From Coffea arabica (lineage: Eukaryota; Streptophyta; Magnoliopsida; Gentianales; Rubiaceae), in the NCBI RefSeq assembly GCF_036785885.1, contig NC_092317.1, positions 9,736,501 to 9,800,500 of the forward strand: 64,000 nt of DNA, read 5' to 3'. Positions 48,021-59,331 of this stretch are shown one piece after another. A program made the translations under genes and the position numbers. Numbering within the stretch: position 1 is the first letter of the stretch; every line of letters starts with the position of its first letter. The notes below the pieces were generated by a model. The model searched no databases, was not told the origin of the DNA, and worked only from the letters and a program-made list of their open reading frames with translations.

Positions 48021-48744
48021 TCGGCAGATTGACACAGCATTTGCCGACCATGCTGTGGTAAAGGACAGCCTAGGTCCAACTTCAACTAAGATTGCATTAG
48101 AGCTATTCTTCACCTCTTTATCAAGAAAACTTTGAGTCCCCAGATTTTCAGGCTCATATGTTTCTCCTAACACCCATTGAAGCACTGAGAGCTTCTCACT
48201 AGAAAGACTGGAATCGAGCCCGATATTGAAACAGTGTTCAGTTTTCAATCCAATTATTTGGTTTGATATTTTGGTCTGAATCGTTTTCAGAAGCTCACAT
48301 GTGGCACTCTCTTGAATCAAAGGTACACGATAAAAATGAATAACCTTTTCGTGTCCTATCCCCTCAACCTCACTTAGTTTTTCATCAACTGAACTACCAA
48401 CATTTCCTGAAACCACAGCTCTAACCTTTACTGGCAAATGGGATCTTAACCTAATACCCTTGTCATAATTTTTTCTCAAATGACTCTTTCCTTGGACTGT
48501 ACCCCAAAGCAATCGATTTGTCCACCTTGGTGGATGTCTAGGCAAGATTAATTTTTGCCTACACGAACCCTGTAATAGTGATCAGAAAAAAACCAAAAAA
48601 TAATCAATACCGTCCATTTTCCAAGTACTCTCACATAATAAAATAAGTATTTCACCATTGGAAAAAGTAAAAAGAAAGAAATATGAAGAAAATGCATACG
48701 TGCAGAAACTTTGATGCTGTAATATCCCAAGCAGAAGCAGCCAT
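47997..48744 (-). pseudogene. Truncated PUR4 copy (N-terminal ~197 codons)
   Basis: A second copy of the PUR4 5' coding part: exon 1 at 48744-48700, the same intron, and exon 2 from 48569. The frame matches the intact gene up to SICR and then crosses into the CACTA end, adding seven residues (HYYKNSL) before a stop at 47997. Predicted length is 205 residues. It lacks all catalytic domains. Relative to the intact gene I see a Glu-to-Lys change in exon 1 and a Gly-to-Cys change at the start of exon 2. The remaining ~525 bp of exon 2 differ by about one base. Splice sites, leader intron and TATA box are retained, so transcription is possible. Confidence 0.9.
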
Positions 48745-49467
48745 GAACTCAATCTGCAACAAATGAGACAAATAAACATGCATGAGCAAAAGAATGCACA
48801 ACTATTCAGTGGGGGCGAGCTAACAACCATCACAAAAACAAATCTTGGAACCATCAAAATTTTGATCAAACCTCTGTAAATAGTATAATCTAAAAACTAA
48901 AACATGGAAATGGACTCATTTAAATTAAAAAAAAACCTCTACCAAAAGGTTCCATCACAAACTAGCAAGTCAGACCAAAAAAAATTATACCTTTCAGATT
49001 AAGAGACAGAGGCAGCTATTGTTGTACTTTGTAATGGCGGGTTCAAGAGGTGGCGATGGTGGCCAGTGAATTTGTCAAGGGGTGGTGTCGGCAGAAGGCC
49101 AGTGAATCTGCCAACGTTGAGGAGTAGTGGCGGGAGGAGAGGCTTTCCAGCGGTTTATATAGCTAGGGCTTTAAGGGCACTACACAATGCTCTTAATAGG
49201 GAGCGCAGTTCCCGTGGAATCCTAATCAGACTCTGCTCGTTCCCGCTTAAACCCTCGGTGAAACTGGCTTAAGCCCGACTACAGAGCCTATCCATATCTA
49301 TATAGGGATATACCGCCAGTGAACCAAAGCACATTCTAACTCCCTTTGGCACAAAAGAAAGTCTGCTATCAAATCAAAATTGTGGAAAACTTCCGCTTGT
49401 GACGGACTTATTAATCATGTACTACTACGATTCTAACTAAAAACGGACAAGGATCCTTTTTCTAATA
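48021..49467 (-). repeat. Segmental duplicate of 6125-7574 (PUR4 5' region)
   Basis: Collinear with 6125-7574 at an offset of 41896 near the start codon. There are small indels (a shorter poly-A and an AGTATA change near 48880) and about 25 substitutions in 1.45 kb, mostly outside coding DNA. The left edge is the CACTA terminus and the right edge is the Helitron 3' end. Confidence 0.95.
49154..49159 (-). promoter_or_regulatory. TATA box of the duplicated PUR4 promoter
   Basis: TATAAA on the minus strand, with the adjoining CCATATAAAC of the parent changed to CTATATAAAC. It lies about 310 bp from the Helitron end. Confidence 0.55.
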
Positions 49468-49742
49468 CTAGGAGGCATGGGCCGCGCAACAATTTATCAT
49501 GGATGCCCAAAAAAAAAATATAGTAGATATATCCTTTGGAAAATAAAAAGTCGACGGTTTTGGTTGTAATAAAGGATGCAATAAGAGAAATAAAAGAACC
49601 GACAACCAAAGGAAAGCGTAACGTTATAACAGAAAATAAAAATAAAAAATAGCCTATGCTACCACGGTACATCATTTTAGAGCTATTTGATCTAGTGGCA
49701 AAAACGCAAAAGGAAGTTTTACACATTATAGCAATAAATAAA

Positions 49743-50239
49743 CTAAATGCGGAACCGATGATGCCACGGATACATGATTTCAAGGCCATTTGTTCCGAAG
49801 AACAAAATAGCTAGTGAAGTACGTGACTGAGGCATGAAGAAAAGAATTTCTCCCTCTCGAAGGCCATGATCAACAACAAAAGTGTTCCAGTTTTGATGAA
49901 ATCTATTTTTTGTCATTCCAATGTTGTAAATCTTGTTTCCGCTTGTCAAGACTATAGATGGTGTCTTGGATTCATGTAATTTGTAAGTTACATAGCGGGG
50001 AATGTTCTGCCAAAAAAAAAAGCTGTAAGAATTAATAACTTATAATTTTAACAAGTATTGAACAAATAGGAAGCGTATATTGAGAAATATTTAAGTATAC
50101 ATGTATATATATACCATGGAGTACTTGAATTTGGAGGAAAAGATTTGATAGAAGGTATCTAATGCCATTAAATTGTGCGCAAAAAAGCGATTGATTGATG
50201 ATGTGATTAATTTCAAATCTGATTGGTTACCAGCAAGAC
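49743..50239 (-). pseudogene. B3 DNA-binding domain (second of two), Helitron-borne
   Basis: Two exons. Exon A is 50239-50115 (ending TFYQIFSSKFKYSM) and exon B is 50006-49743. A GT-AG intron joins SM to NIPRYVTYKL in phase 0. The joined sequence is a full plant B3 fold: start (FYQIFSSKF), NIPRYV, WNTFVVDHGLREGE, and the closing strand LAILFFGTNGLEIM. B3 domains bind DNA in plant ARF, RAV and REM factors; this one looks REM-like. It lies about 275 bp from the Helitron 3' end, a usual place for captured gene pieces. Whether it is host-derived or a stable Helitron component is open. Confidence 0.75.
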
Positions 50240-50369
50240 CTGTAATAGAAAAAAAACGCGTGAGAATGTGTATATTTTTGAAAGAGAAAGGTGTAGTAGG
50301 GGACTAAATAAATTTCCTTCTGAAGTGGATAATTTAGAAGAGATCATTGGAAGGTGTAATGTCCAGCGC

Positions 50370-50605
50370 GTGTAAACAAGCCTCTGATCAAACCCAAAAG
50401 CAAACATGTCATATATTAAAGTCCCTCTATTTCTCAAAAATATCATATCATTCTTGGCAATGTAGTTATTTGAGCAAAAAGTCGCCCATTCTCCTTCAAA
50501 ATGACGGTTTATGATTTTTAAGTTCCATCGAGCTAAGCCATGCTGAACAACTATAGTCTATCCATGCTGAAAATGGTTGGATTCAAAAATATCATCGGGT
50601 ATTTC
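50370..50605 (-). pseudogene. B3 DNA-binding domain (first of two), with a stop
   Basis: After an acceptor-like CTCCAG the frame reads EIPDDIFESNHFQHG, then TAG at 50558-50560, then RWNLKIINRHFEGEWATF, NNYIAKNDMIFLR and YDMFAFGF. This order of blocks (IP, W-hydrophobic strand, EGEW-F, N-hydrophobic-D, closing strand) fits B3. The nonsense codon disables it if translated directly, unless it lies in an unrecognised intron. Confidence 0.6.
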
Positions 50606-50783
50606 CTGGAGAAGCAAAAAGATAGATTGGATAAACTGGAAAATAAAAGAAAAACAATAAATAAGTAGACAAGCTACTTGGCTTTCAATGTTTGTGCAGA
50701 ATAGTACATAACACCATTGTTGTCCATAGGAAATTCTATAGCTTTTAGTTGTTTCTAGAAGCAAAATATAAAGATTAAGTATA

Positions 50784-51125
50784 TTAGGTTACGGAGGAGT
50801 GGATAAATGGTCCAACAAAAATATTATTTAAAAGGAAAATTCTACCTATTTTTGCAAATGCTGATGAAGAGATGCGGGTGATATTTTGTAACCACTGATG
50901 AATTGATTCAAGCGAATATAAACATGGTTCACCCAGCGCTTGAAGGATCATAGGATAAGCTTCAAGGAAGTCATTTTTTGGATAGTATACCATGTTTCCT
51001 AAGCCTCTTTGTGCAGCAGTGGCTACATGAATCCTTCTACGATCAAATGTGCAAAGGTAAAATCGTATTTTGGTCTTTAGCTGAACTGATTCCCATTTTT
51101 TGAAAGGATTTTTTGGTTGATTCAT
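50784..51125 (-). other. Unrecognised ORF inside the Helitron
   Basis: A 113-codon frame with protein-like composition (RFYLCTFDRRRIHVATAAQR, FLEAYPMILQALGEPC, SLESIHQWLQNI). I do not recognise a family. It lies between the RPA-like gene and the B3 sequences, so it may be a further exon of either or a separate captured fragment. The surrounding 50606-51930 otherwise holds no recognised domain. Confidence 0.35.
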
Positions 51126-51930
51126 TTCTATCCTCAGCAGATCAATGGCTAAGAGATAGGTAGATGTTTAACGTAATGTAGAAGGAGACGTACCCTTGTG
51201 CTTGGTTGGTTTTTCGGCAACTTGGAGCAAAGGGAAAAAGAAAGGTTTTTCGTCAAGAGTATAAATGGAAGCGTTGTTCCAGAGCATGTATAAAAAGGTG
51301 GTGAAATGTTAGGTAAACCAATTAAATGCAAAGGTAAGAGAACCGCTGGAAACAGTAAAGATGAAAGAAGTGAAATATAGGCTTCTTCGAAACACAGCTG
51401 TGCATTAAGCAATAGAACTGTTTTGCCTGTAATAAATGGGCTGACAGTATATAGGCTGAGAAATAACTGGTAGCTATCATGGTATCATGCTGAGTTGCTA
51501 CATATTTGCAGTGGGAAACCAGAAAAATATTAACTGGAAGGTGCGTCAACGTGTAAGAAATAGCCAAAGATTAAAAAATGGTCTCCTTTGCAACAATTAA
51601 GACCGAACTGAATATTTTTATGCGTACAGTCTTCTCCCCCGCCAGAGAGAACTTGGCATCATACACAAAAGATAGTGCATATGGGTTAATAGAAAGAATA
51701 GTTAAGGGAAACAAAGCCAAGTGCTTGTAAATAAGAGAATAAAGGCTTAGAGATTTCTGGCAAAATGATGTTCTGCAATAAACAAAAGTACAGACACTAC
51801 TATTTCGCCTGTTGAATGCACGGTCCCAAAACAAAAGAGCAGACATACTTGACTCAGAACAAAAGCATGCATAAAAGCACTCGATTAGCTGGCTGCATTG
51901 TTTTAGAAGAAAAGAGTAGACATAGTACGA

Positions 51931-54187
51931 TCAGACAAGTTTTGTTTTTTTTGTGGCGCTTGGTTTATCATGCATTTCTTCAACTTGTGCTTCTTCGAAC
52001 TGAGAGAATTTTGTATCAAGGCGAACTCTGACTTTTGATGTAGAACCAGCCTCATCTGAATAACAATTAACTCTAAACCATCAGTAAATATACCCAATAA
52101 AGATTCGGCATGAGACAAGACGCAACAATAACGAGAAGACCTAGTGTTAAAGCTCGCAGAGTATTGGTAGCGATTTCTATGGAATTAGGCAGGGCTCCCA
52201 CTTCTCCAGCTTGTTAGAGGGACAATGTGTTGCCATCACTTTCGAAATAGTAGACAATTGTATAGCACTGGTGAGATGCCCCATCTCTACTATTTACTGG
52301 CTTTAACTGGACAATGAACATCTTTGACTGAAGATCATCATGAACCTTTTGTAGTGGCAACTCTATATTCTATAGCAAAAGGAAACAGAATAGTAATAAG
52401 GTATCTTAATTTCTTATAGCAGTCTTATCTACATTAGATAAGAATAAAAGTTAATTAGTTTGGTAATTCATATAGAGATTAAGAATATTTTGATAGAATT
52501 AAAAAGTTGAAAGGTGAGATTAGTTTCCTGGGTGAAGCTTTCTGCTTTTCATCACAGTGGTTGCAGGTGTAAGTAGTAGCAAAATTTGCCAATGTCATGT
52601 GATGGCATTTGGTACAAGCCATGTAATAGTATTTCTGGAAGATGTGTTGAAAGGATAACTTTGCTTTTAGCCACAAGAGCTGAGATATTTTTAAAAGACA
52701 CATTCAAATTTTGAATGCATGAGACTGATGAATAATCTGTATAATACACCAAACAATCAAAGCAAGAGAAAGATATAAAAAAATATAGATAACCTTTTGA
52801 GTAGGAACAACATCAATAAGCGAAGTGATTTTTTGCTGCGACTGATAAAACATCTGAGGGCTGCGATTCGAAGTCATTTTATCCTGAACAAGATCAGCTA
52901 AGTATTTTTCATGCCTAACAGCCCTACAAAAAAATCAGAAAATAACATATGGGTGTTTAATATAGCGGCGATTAGTTGTAAGATGTAAGAAAAACAAATT
53001 GCTGAGGAGAAGATACCAATGTTTGAGCTTGGCATCTCTGATTGGTGGATTAACAAGAATGGCTGCGTCTTTTTTAGTTGACAAAACGATCCCTAGTTTT
53101 TTGATATTATTAAGCTCAAGACGAACATAGGCACAAAGCATGAGGAAAAGCTAATAAACATACTTAGCAATAGTAACACTAACCATCATATGTAACAACT
53201 TTAAGTCTGCGACATACGACAACAGGAAACTTATCCTTCTACTGAAGGATCGATTTTCCTTCGTTTTCGATGAATTCGTTCCAGAGAGATAGTACAACAG
53301 GATTCATTATATGCATAAGGAGAGTAAAAAAAGGAACAATTATTACTGCAATAAAAGCTGATGCTATAACAACAACGGAAATATAATTCATGACAAACAG
53401 ATTTGTAGAAGAAGACAATGCTTAACTCTTCATTGACAAGCACAAATCTCTGCACTGACGAGTCACCAGAATCCTTATGGACTGGAATGATAGAGGATGC
53501 ATTAACAACAACGCCAATGACATCTACATCAGGAGGAAAAAATTGTTAATCAGCGTCTCTTGAGATCCATATAAATATAATATAAAGGAGAATGCGCATT
53601 CGACTGACCAACAGTTTCAGTTGTAGAGTCTGCATAACGGCAAAGATCTTTATATTCTGTAAAACTGAATCAAAACGGCAACACACCAGAACCATCCTCA
53701 TTAACTTCTTCAACAACTGTGTCGGTCCCTATAACCCACTGAAGTTTAAGATGATCAATCCGAAACTTTTCAGCAATAGGCCTAACATCTGCATTAGAGA
53801 TATGATATTTTTTGTATAGCCTCAGCTTTGGACCCATTTTTTCTATGGCATAATTAAAAAGTATCCCCTGAACTTTAGACCCCTACAAAAGAGAGACCAG
53901 TGTGAAGGATTTAACAAAAAGATAAGAAAAGTAAATAAGGAAAAGCAGTGAATGGCATTAGAAACAAAAAAGCAAAAAGTATATAGTATACATTAACTGC
54001 TGGAAAGTTTCTATAGTGATTGGCGTTAGTATCATAAGGCTACCTTTGAGTCAGCAAGTATGAATTTTTGGTACTTGGTTGGAGTAGACAACGAAGACCC
54101 AACATTCATTTTTTGTTGGACAGTTACTATAGATGTCCATGACTTCATTCCAGGCTTTATATCATCAATAAACAAAACATCACCCAT
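51931..54187 (-). CDS. RPA70-like single-stranded DNA-binding protein (OB-fold), Helitron-borne
   Basis: A multi-exon gene on the minus strand. Exon 1 is 54187-54044 (48 codons, MGDVLFIDDIKPGMKSWTS ... FILADSK), ending at a GTAGCC donor. Exon 2 starts at 53882 (GSKVQGILFNYAIEKMGPKL ... KKYHISNADVRP). Further exons include YKDLCRYADSTTETV, DVIGVVVNASSII and QRFVLVNEEL (about 53650-53400) and KKDAAILVNPPIRDAKLKHW (about 53090-53020). A zinc ribbon CTKCHHMTLANFATTYTCNHC (C-x2-C-x13-C-x2-C) lies at about 52625-52550. The last exon ends with a Lys-rich tail (ATKKTKLV) before TGA at 51931. This corresponds to DNA-binding domains A, B and C of RPA70. Plant Helitrons often carry such genes, thought to coat single strands during rolling-circle transposition. 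I saw no definite disabling mutation, but exon joins are approximate. Confidence 0.78.
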
Positions 54188-54339
54188 GTTGCATTAAAGA
54201 AGAAGTAAAGTTCTATAAAGGTTAAGACTGAAGAAATAACAATAGAAAGTAAATATTAAATGCAGCGAGTGGAATGTAGGCAATGTAAAGATCTTTTGCA
54301 GGTCAAGCAACAAGTGTACAAATACCTCAATGCATGTAG

Positions 54340-56090
54340 TCATTTTCTAGCTAATTCTAGAATTTCCCGGTAAACAACGTTTCGGGTCTTAGCCTCAACG
54401 ACGGTATCATGAAAAGTTGCCGGCATTATCAAAACCTTAACTGCAGTTGACATTTTAGCGCGAGATAAAGCAACGTATAGCTGGCCATGCGAAAAAACAG
54501 GTTCTCACAGATAGATCCCTACACGATCCAATGTTTGACCCTAGGACTTATTGATCGTCATGGCAAAGCAGAGCTTAATTGGGAACTGAATACGCTTAAA
54601 AGGAATTCCAATTTTCTCAGCATCAGATGTCTGCAGTGGAATTCTAGGCAAAACAACTTGTTTGCCTCGATGTTCACCCACTGCGATCTCAGCAAAAAGA
54701 ACATGCTATTTTAAACTTCTGCAAATGAGTCTTGTCCCATTACATAATCCTTCTGTAGGATTTAAGTTCCTTAGAAGAATAATAGGACAGTTTTTTTTCA
54801 GAACTAATTTATGGGGAGGCAAACCTTTTGGATTTAAAGAATTCAAGAAGTCTTGGTAGTCCCCTTGATCTCTTTCATTGAGAGTCCTATCAGTGCTCAT
54901 ATAAACATAAGCCTATCCAGGGAAGCGATCAATCATCATTTCATTAATATCATCAACACAGGAGTTCTTTGGCGTAAGAACACATCTGTTAATCATCCTG
55001 TATGGATCTAATGAATAAAGGCAGAGATCGGAGAATGCAAAATCTACCAACCTGAGCATCCAAGAATAGGATCATATGCGTATGAGTGTATATATATATG
55101 TACACACAAAATACACTTATAAGAGCAGCATGGTTTCAAGGGGAAAAAAGTTTTCTAACCTGTTCAGTGATTCATTTTTGTTACTGAACCGAATTAATAA
55201 ATGCTGACGTAAAGATATTTTCCCATCAAGATCTTCAGGTTCAAGGCCTTCACCAACTCTAAGAAGGAAATCTGAGTATGGAAGGTCTAGAATGGCTCGC
55301 ATATTTTCTGATAAAGAAAGTTTTGTCAGAGTATTCCATAGAGAGGAATTTACAAAGCTAGCTTCGATCTGCTGGCCCCTAGATGCACTTGGTATAACAG
55401 GTAAAGTCTGACGAAAATCACCACCAAAAACTACTATTTTACCACCAAAAAGAATATCAGAATTCATCACATCTTTCAGCAATAGATCAAATGCTTCCAC
55501 ATTATCTTTTTTAGCCATTGAAGCCTCATCCCAAAAGATTAGCTTGGCTAGTGAAATAAGTTTAGCTACTGAGCTCTGCTTGCTAATTTGGCAGGTTTTG
55601 TTCATTGATACATCCAAGGGAATCTTGAATCTCGAATGAGCAGTCTTTCTTCCAGGAAGAATAGAAACAGCAATGCCAGATGATGCAACTGCTATCGCAA
55701 TATATCCCTGAGATCTAAGCGTTGCAAGACGTGAATGATACAAGAAGGTTTTTCCAGTTCCCCCAGGACCATCAACAAAAAAACTCTTATTCCCAGAAGA
55801 ATAAACCTCAGCTAGAATAACATCATAAGCACGTTTCTGGCCTTCGTTCAATCTCAAAGATAAGAGTAAGTCTTCTTCCGTGAATGGAATGGTTCTCTCA
55901 CTCTCTATCTCCTTTGTGAGCTGCTCATCACATACAAGAGAAAAGCCTTCAAGAACAAGATGGTAGTCATTCACATTCTTTACCATCTGTTCTAAGATTC
56001 TGTTTATATCCTGGAGAGTGCGGATTCTTATTTGAGCAGAATCATGATCAGTCAAAATGCGAGTTTCTTCTTAAATCCTGGGAAAGCTCA
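54340..56090 (-). pseudogene. Helitron helicase domain (PIF1-like)
   Basis: C-terminal part of RepHel. Walker A is GPGGTGKTFL, Walker B is FWDEASM and the next motif is FGGDFRQTLPVIP, all in 56055-55117. A likely GT-AG intron lies at about 55168-55047 (donor AACAG|GTTAG, acceptor CTCAG|GTTGG). It continues with [28 protein letters not shown] and HGQLYVALSRA, ending ELARK with TGA at 54340-54342. Lesions include a frame change near 56050-56090 and in-frame stops near 54915, at 54541-54543 (TAG) and at 54505-54507 (TGA). Confidence 0.88.
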
Positions 56091-58035
56091 CCCTCGAATT
56101 TTTCCCAAAGAAGCCTTGGATTGCTGGGGGAGCAATAGATTAAGAGAACCGCAAACAGAGTTCTAAGCGAGGATGGCATTTGAAATGTTGCTGTATCAGT
56201 AAGAGCATCCTCTATGTATGTATCAGATTGGAGCAAGCCCATTTCGAAGGCAACTTCTCTATATGATAGGGCAATCTTACCATTGACAGTTAATAGATGC
56301 TCAAATGACATTGGAGCATGGACATGAGATAGAAGTAATCGGAGATAATAACGTTCTCCCTCAGTTGGGCTAACAGTTACCAATCTGCCAATCACCGTCC
56401 TTCGTTTCCTCCGAGTCCAGGTTTTTGTTTTAGGCTTCCAGACAAAAAACTCAGGGAAATCACGATAAAGGCAATTGAGGTTTTGAGCTATCTTATCGGT
56501 CTTATTCATGTGAAAGAATTGTGTGAGCATTGTCTTGCTAAAATCAGCACGATTCAAAAGATCAGCAAGATCTGAATGCATATGAAACGAAATCATCTGA
56601 TGGCCTGGAAGATGCACCTGAACAGCGTAAACAGAAGGGGTCATTTCATTCAAAGAAAACCTATATATACACCAAAAGGCTTCTGCAGCTGCGACCCACC
56701 TCCCAGACTGGAAGTCATTGATCTCATCAACGTTTTCAGCAGCACCACCACTATTTATACGAAAGCTAACACGGTCGTGCCCTTTGTAGACGTATTTGTA
56801 TAAATATTTGACTAACTTGACCGTTGAACAAATCTCAACGTTCATATGGCAGTCAAATAGTGCAAGAAGGTAAGGATTGTACGGCACAACCCAACGGTTG
56901 TCAAGGGCTTTATTTCGTACTCTTACAACGCGACCATTTTGCCTTCTTCTGTAATGTGGATAGCTATCCTCTGGATGGATAGTGTATTCACTGAAATCCT
57001 TGGGATAATGATTTCTGCACGTTCCATTTCTCATGCAAACATTATCTTTGTTCAGATGTCCACAAGGACCATGCATCATGTGTTTGATGACAAGTGAATA
57101 CAGGTATCTCTGCTGATCAGGATCCGGAATTTCAGCAGAAACAATTTTATCATAAGCTTCAGGATTCAACGGCTTATATTCAGGCTTCAGAATCAGCAGC
57201 AAGTGAGCATGAGGTAGACCTCTCTTCTGAAACTTAATAACATGGACAAGCACCTAGACTTCTCCAAAGATCTTTTTCTTTAGTATCTCAGATTTAAGCA
57301 TTTCGAACTTTGCTCTAAACACTCTAGATACCAAATCAGGCCTATCCTGATCATTTTCTCCATACTTTAGATTTTCCTGAATCTCCTTCCAGTTAGTATT
57401 ACAAGTCATAGTAATAAAAATATCTGGTCTGCCATATTTTTGAACTAAAGCCATAGCATCTATGTAACGACGTCGCATGTCCCTTGGACCTCCAATAAAC
57501 GAAGCTGGAAGATACACTCTTCGACCAATCTGACTTCCTTGTCGCTGTCCCCCAGATATACTATCCATAATACCCTGTAAGATTTCTGTCCTGACGTCAT
57601 TTTGTTTTTTCCTATGGAAGTCAAGCCTAGATGTTTCAATTTTTACATAGACATCAACAGCAAACTGTTGTAAGAGCCTCCTTGCATGTAATAACATGGA
57701 ACGCTAATTTTCTCTCATCTGGAGCAAGTAACAATAATACTCTCTCGCAGAAACAGTGCGGCGTTCTTTGCTTCCTTTTTCAGAAGCTACATGAAAATGC
57801 ACGTAAAAAAAAAGCTATTACCTACAGCTCTGTATATAATTCACTGAAAGAACAAACCATAAGGCAAGCATATTAGTTTAGATAAACTTGCCTTCCTGTT
57901 CCAAACGAATCAAATCCGAGGCAGTTTCTATCGAAGAAGAATCAATTAGATTGGCATCGTCAGAAGTATCACATTTTCTTTTTCTTGAGTCAGAATTTCT
58001 TAGTATCCCATGACGCCAACCACACTCGCCGCGAG
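56048..58035 (-). pseudogene. Helitron Rep (HUH) endonuclease region
   Basis: Middle part of RepHel. The Helitron-like N domain is clear (GRPDIFITMTCNTNWKEIQ, DRPDLVSRVFRAKF), followed by the HUH motif in QKRGLPHAHLLLIL and a Cys-rich segment (HGPCGHLNKDNVCMRNGTC). Two in-frame TAG codons interrupt it, at 57704-57706 and 57254-57256, the second just before the HUH motif. Upstream, GECGWRHGILRNSDSR continues to 58031, where a solo LTR is inserted. Confidence 0.88.
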
Positions 58036-59326
58036 TGATAGGGTGTTAATTGTTAGTTATTTTATTGTTAATTTTTCCCTTTATCCTTGTCAAATATTAT
58101 TTTAATTATTAATATTTACTTATATTTGGTATTGGACTCAATTTCAGGAAGTGGAGTAGAAAACTACAAAAAATGAGGGATTTTCTAGAGACAATTGAGA
58201 CTTCAAATAGTCGGGCCCCATATGGTACTACAAGGAAGCCTTTTTCGGTTGTTGATATGTGGACTTTAGTATTAGGTAGATGACTTGTACGAGAGAGTCC
58301 TTGACTAGCAATAGGAAACTAAAGAAGGAGGAATTTCGGCAGAGCTCCAATTCTTTGGCTCTTGGACTCCTTATTCGGCGGGGACCACTGGATAGCATGA
58401 AGTCAATAGTCTTTTGGCTTTTAAAAGAGACGGACATACGGAGGCTGGTCATGCTTAGTCTTTAGGATAGTTTTAGTTTTCTTTTCTTTTCTTTTCTTTC
58501 CCATTGTGAGGCGCACGCCGACTTTCGACAGTATCATGTTGGGAATTTCCTCAACAATGAAGAACTGAATTCTTATTTTCTAGTCAAGGGGACAATTGAC
58601 GATTTGGTTCGATAATTACTGTGAGATCGAATCTGTTTTAATTATTTTCTTCTTTTATTGGTATTTATATGTTCCTTGATTTTAATTGCTATGGCCTTGT
58701 GTATGATTGATTAGTGTGCAATAATTAATTATTCATATAAGCTATTTTTGCTAAATAGGGGTAATTGAATCCGTAATTGTTCGTTATCTCTACCTCAGTA
58801 GCAACTGGCGTAATTGGGTTTACGTCAGGGGAGCATATGATCTAGCTTAAACAAACCCTCGTAGCGTGTTTGTTGGTTAGGATTGGACCTTTCTAATTAT
58901 TAATGCAATTTAGGAATTAAATGCTACGGTCGTACCTAGGGTTATTTTTGGGTTAGAGAAATAGCTAACGGTCGTACCTTAGTTATCGAGAAATTAAGGA
59001 AGGGTTGGTTGTTTATCGCGTGCATGACAACTATAACTAATCTATTACTAAATGTTGGAATTATTTCTGCATCAATGATCAGTGCATGAACCATTTCTGA
59101 AGTGTACCCTTGGCTAGAGCTTCTCTTAATTATTTCTTTGAATTAATTACTTCCTGCATTTAATTTGTTTAATTGGCATTTAATCTCAAAACCCCCTATA
59201 CTTTGAACTCTAGAAGAAACGAATTATCCCCAGTCCTTGTGGATTCGACCCTGCTTATCACTATCTACAGAAATTATATTTTATTTAAGCAGGTATTTAT
59301 TATTGAACAGGTTTGACACCCTGTCA
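58036..59326 (+). mobile_element. Solo LTR (1291 bp) inserted in the Helitron Rep gene
   Basis: Begins TGATAGGGTGTTAATTG and ends GTTTGACACCCTGTCA, TG...CA ends with inverted similarity. It is flanked by a perfect 5-bp duplication GCGAG (58031-58035 and 59327-59331). It has no coding capacity. The tail motif CTTGTGGATTCGACCC is common near the 3' ends of some plant LTRs, which suggests + orientation. The Helitron frame reads YPLLFPR on one side and GECGW on the other, showing the exact insertion point. Confidence 0.88.
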
Positions 59327-59331
59327 GCGAG

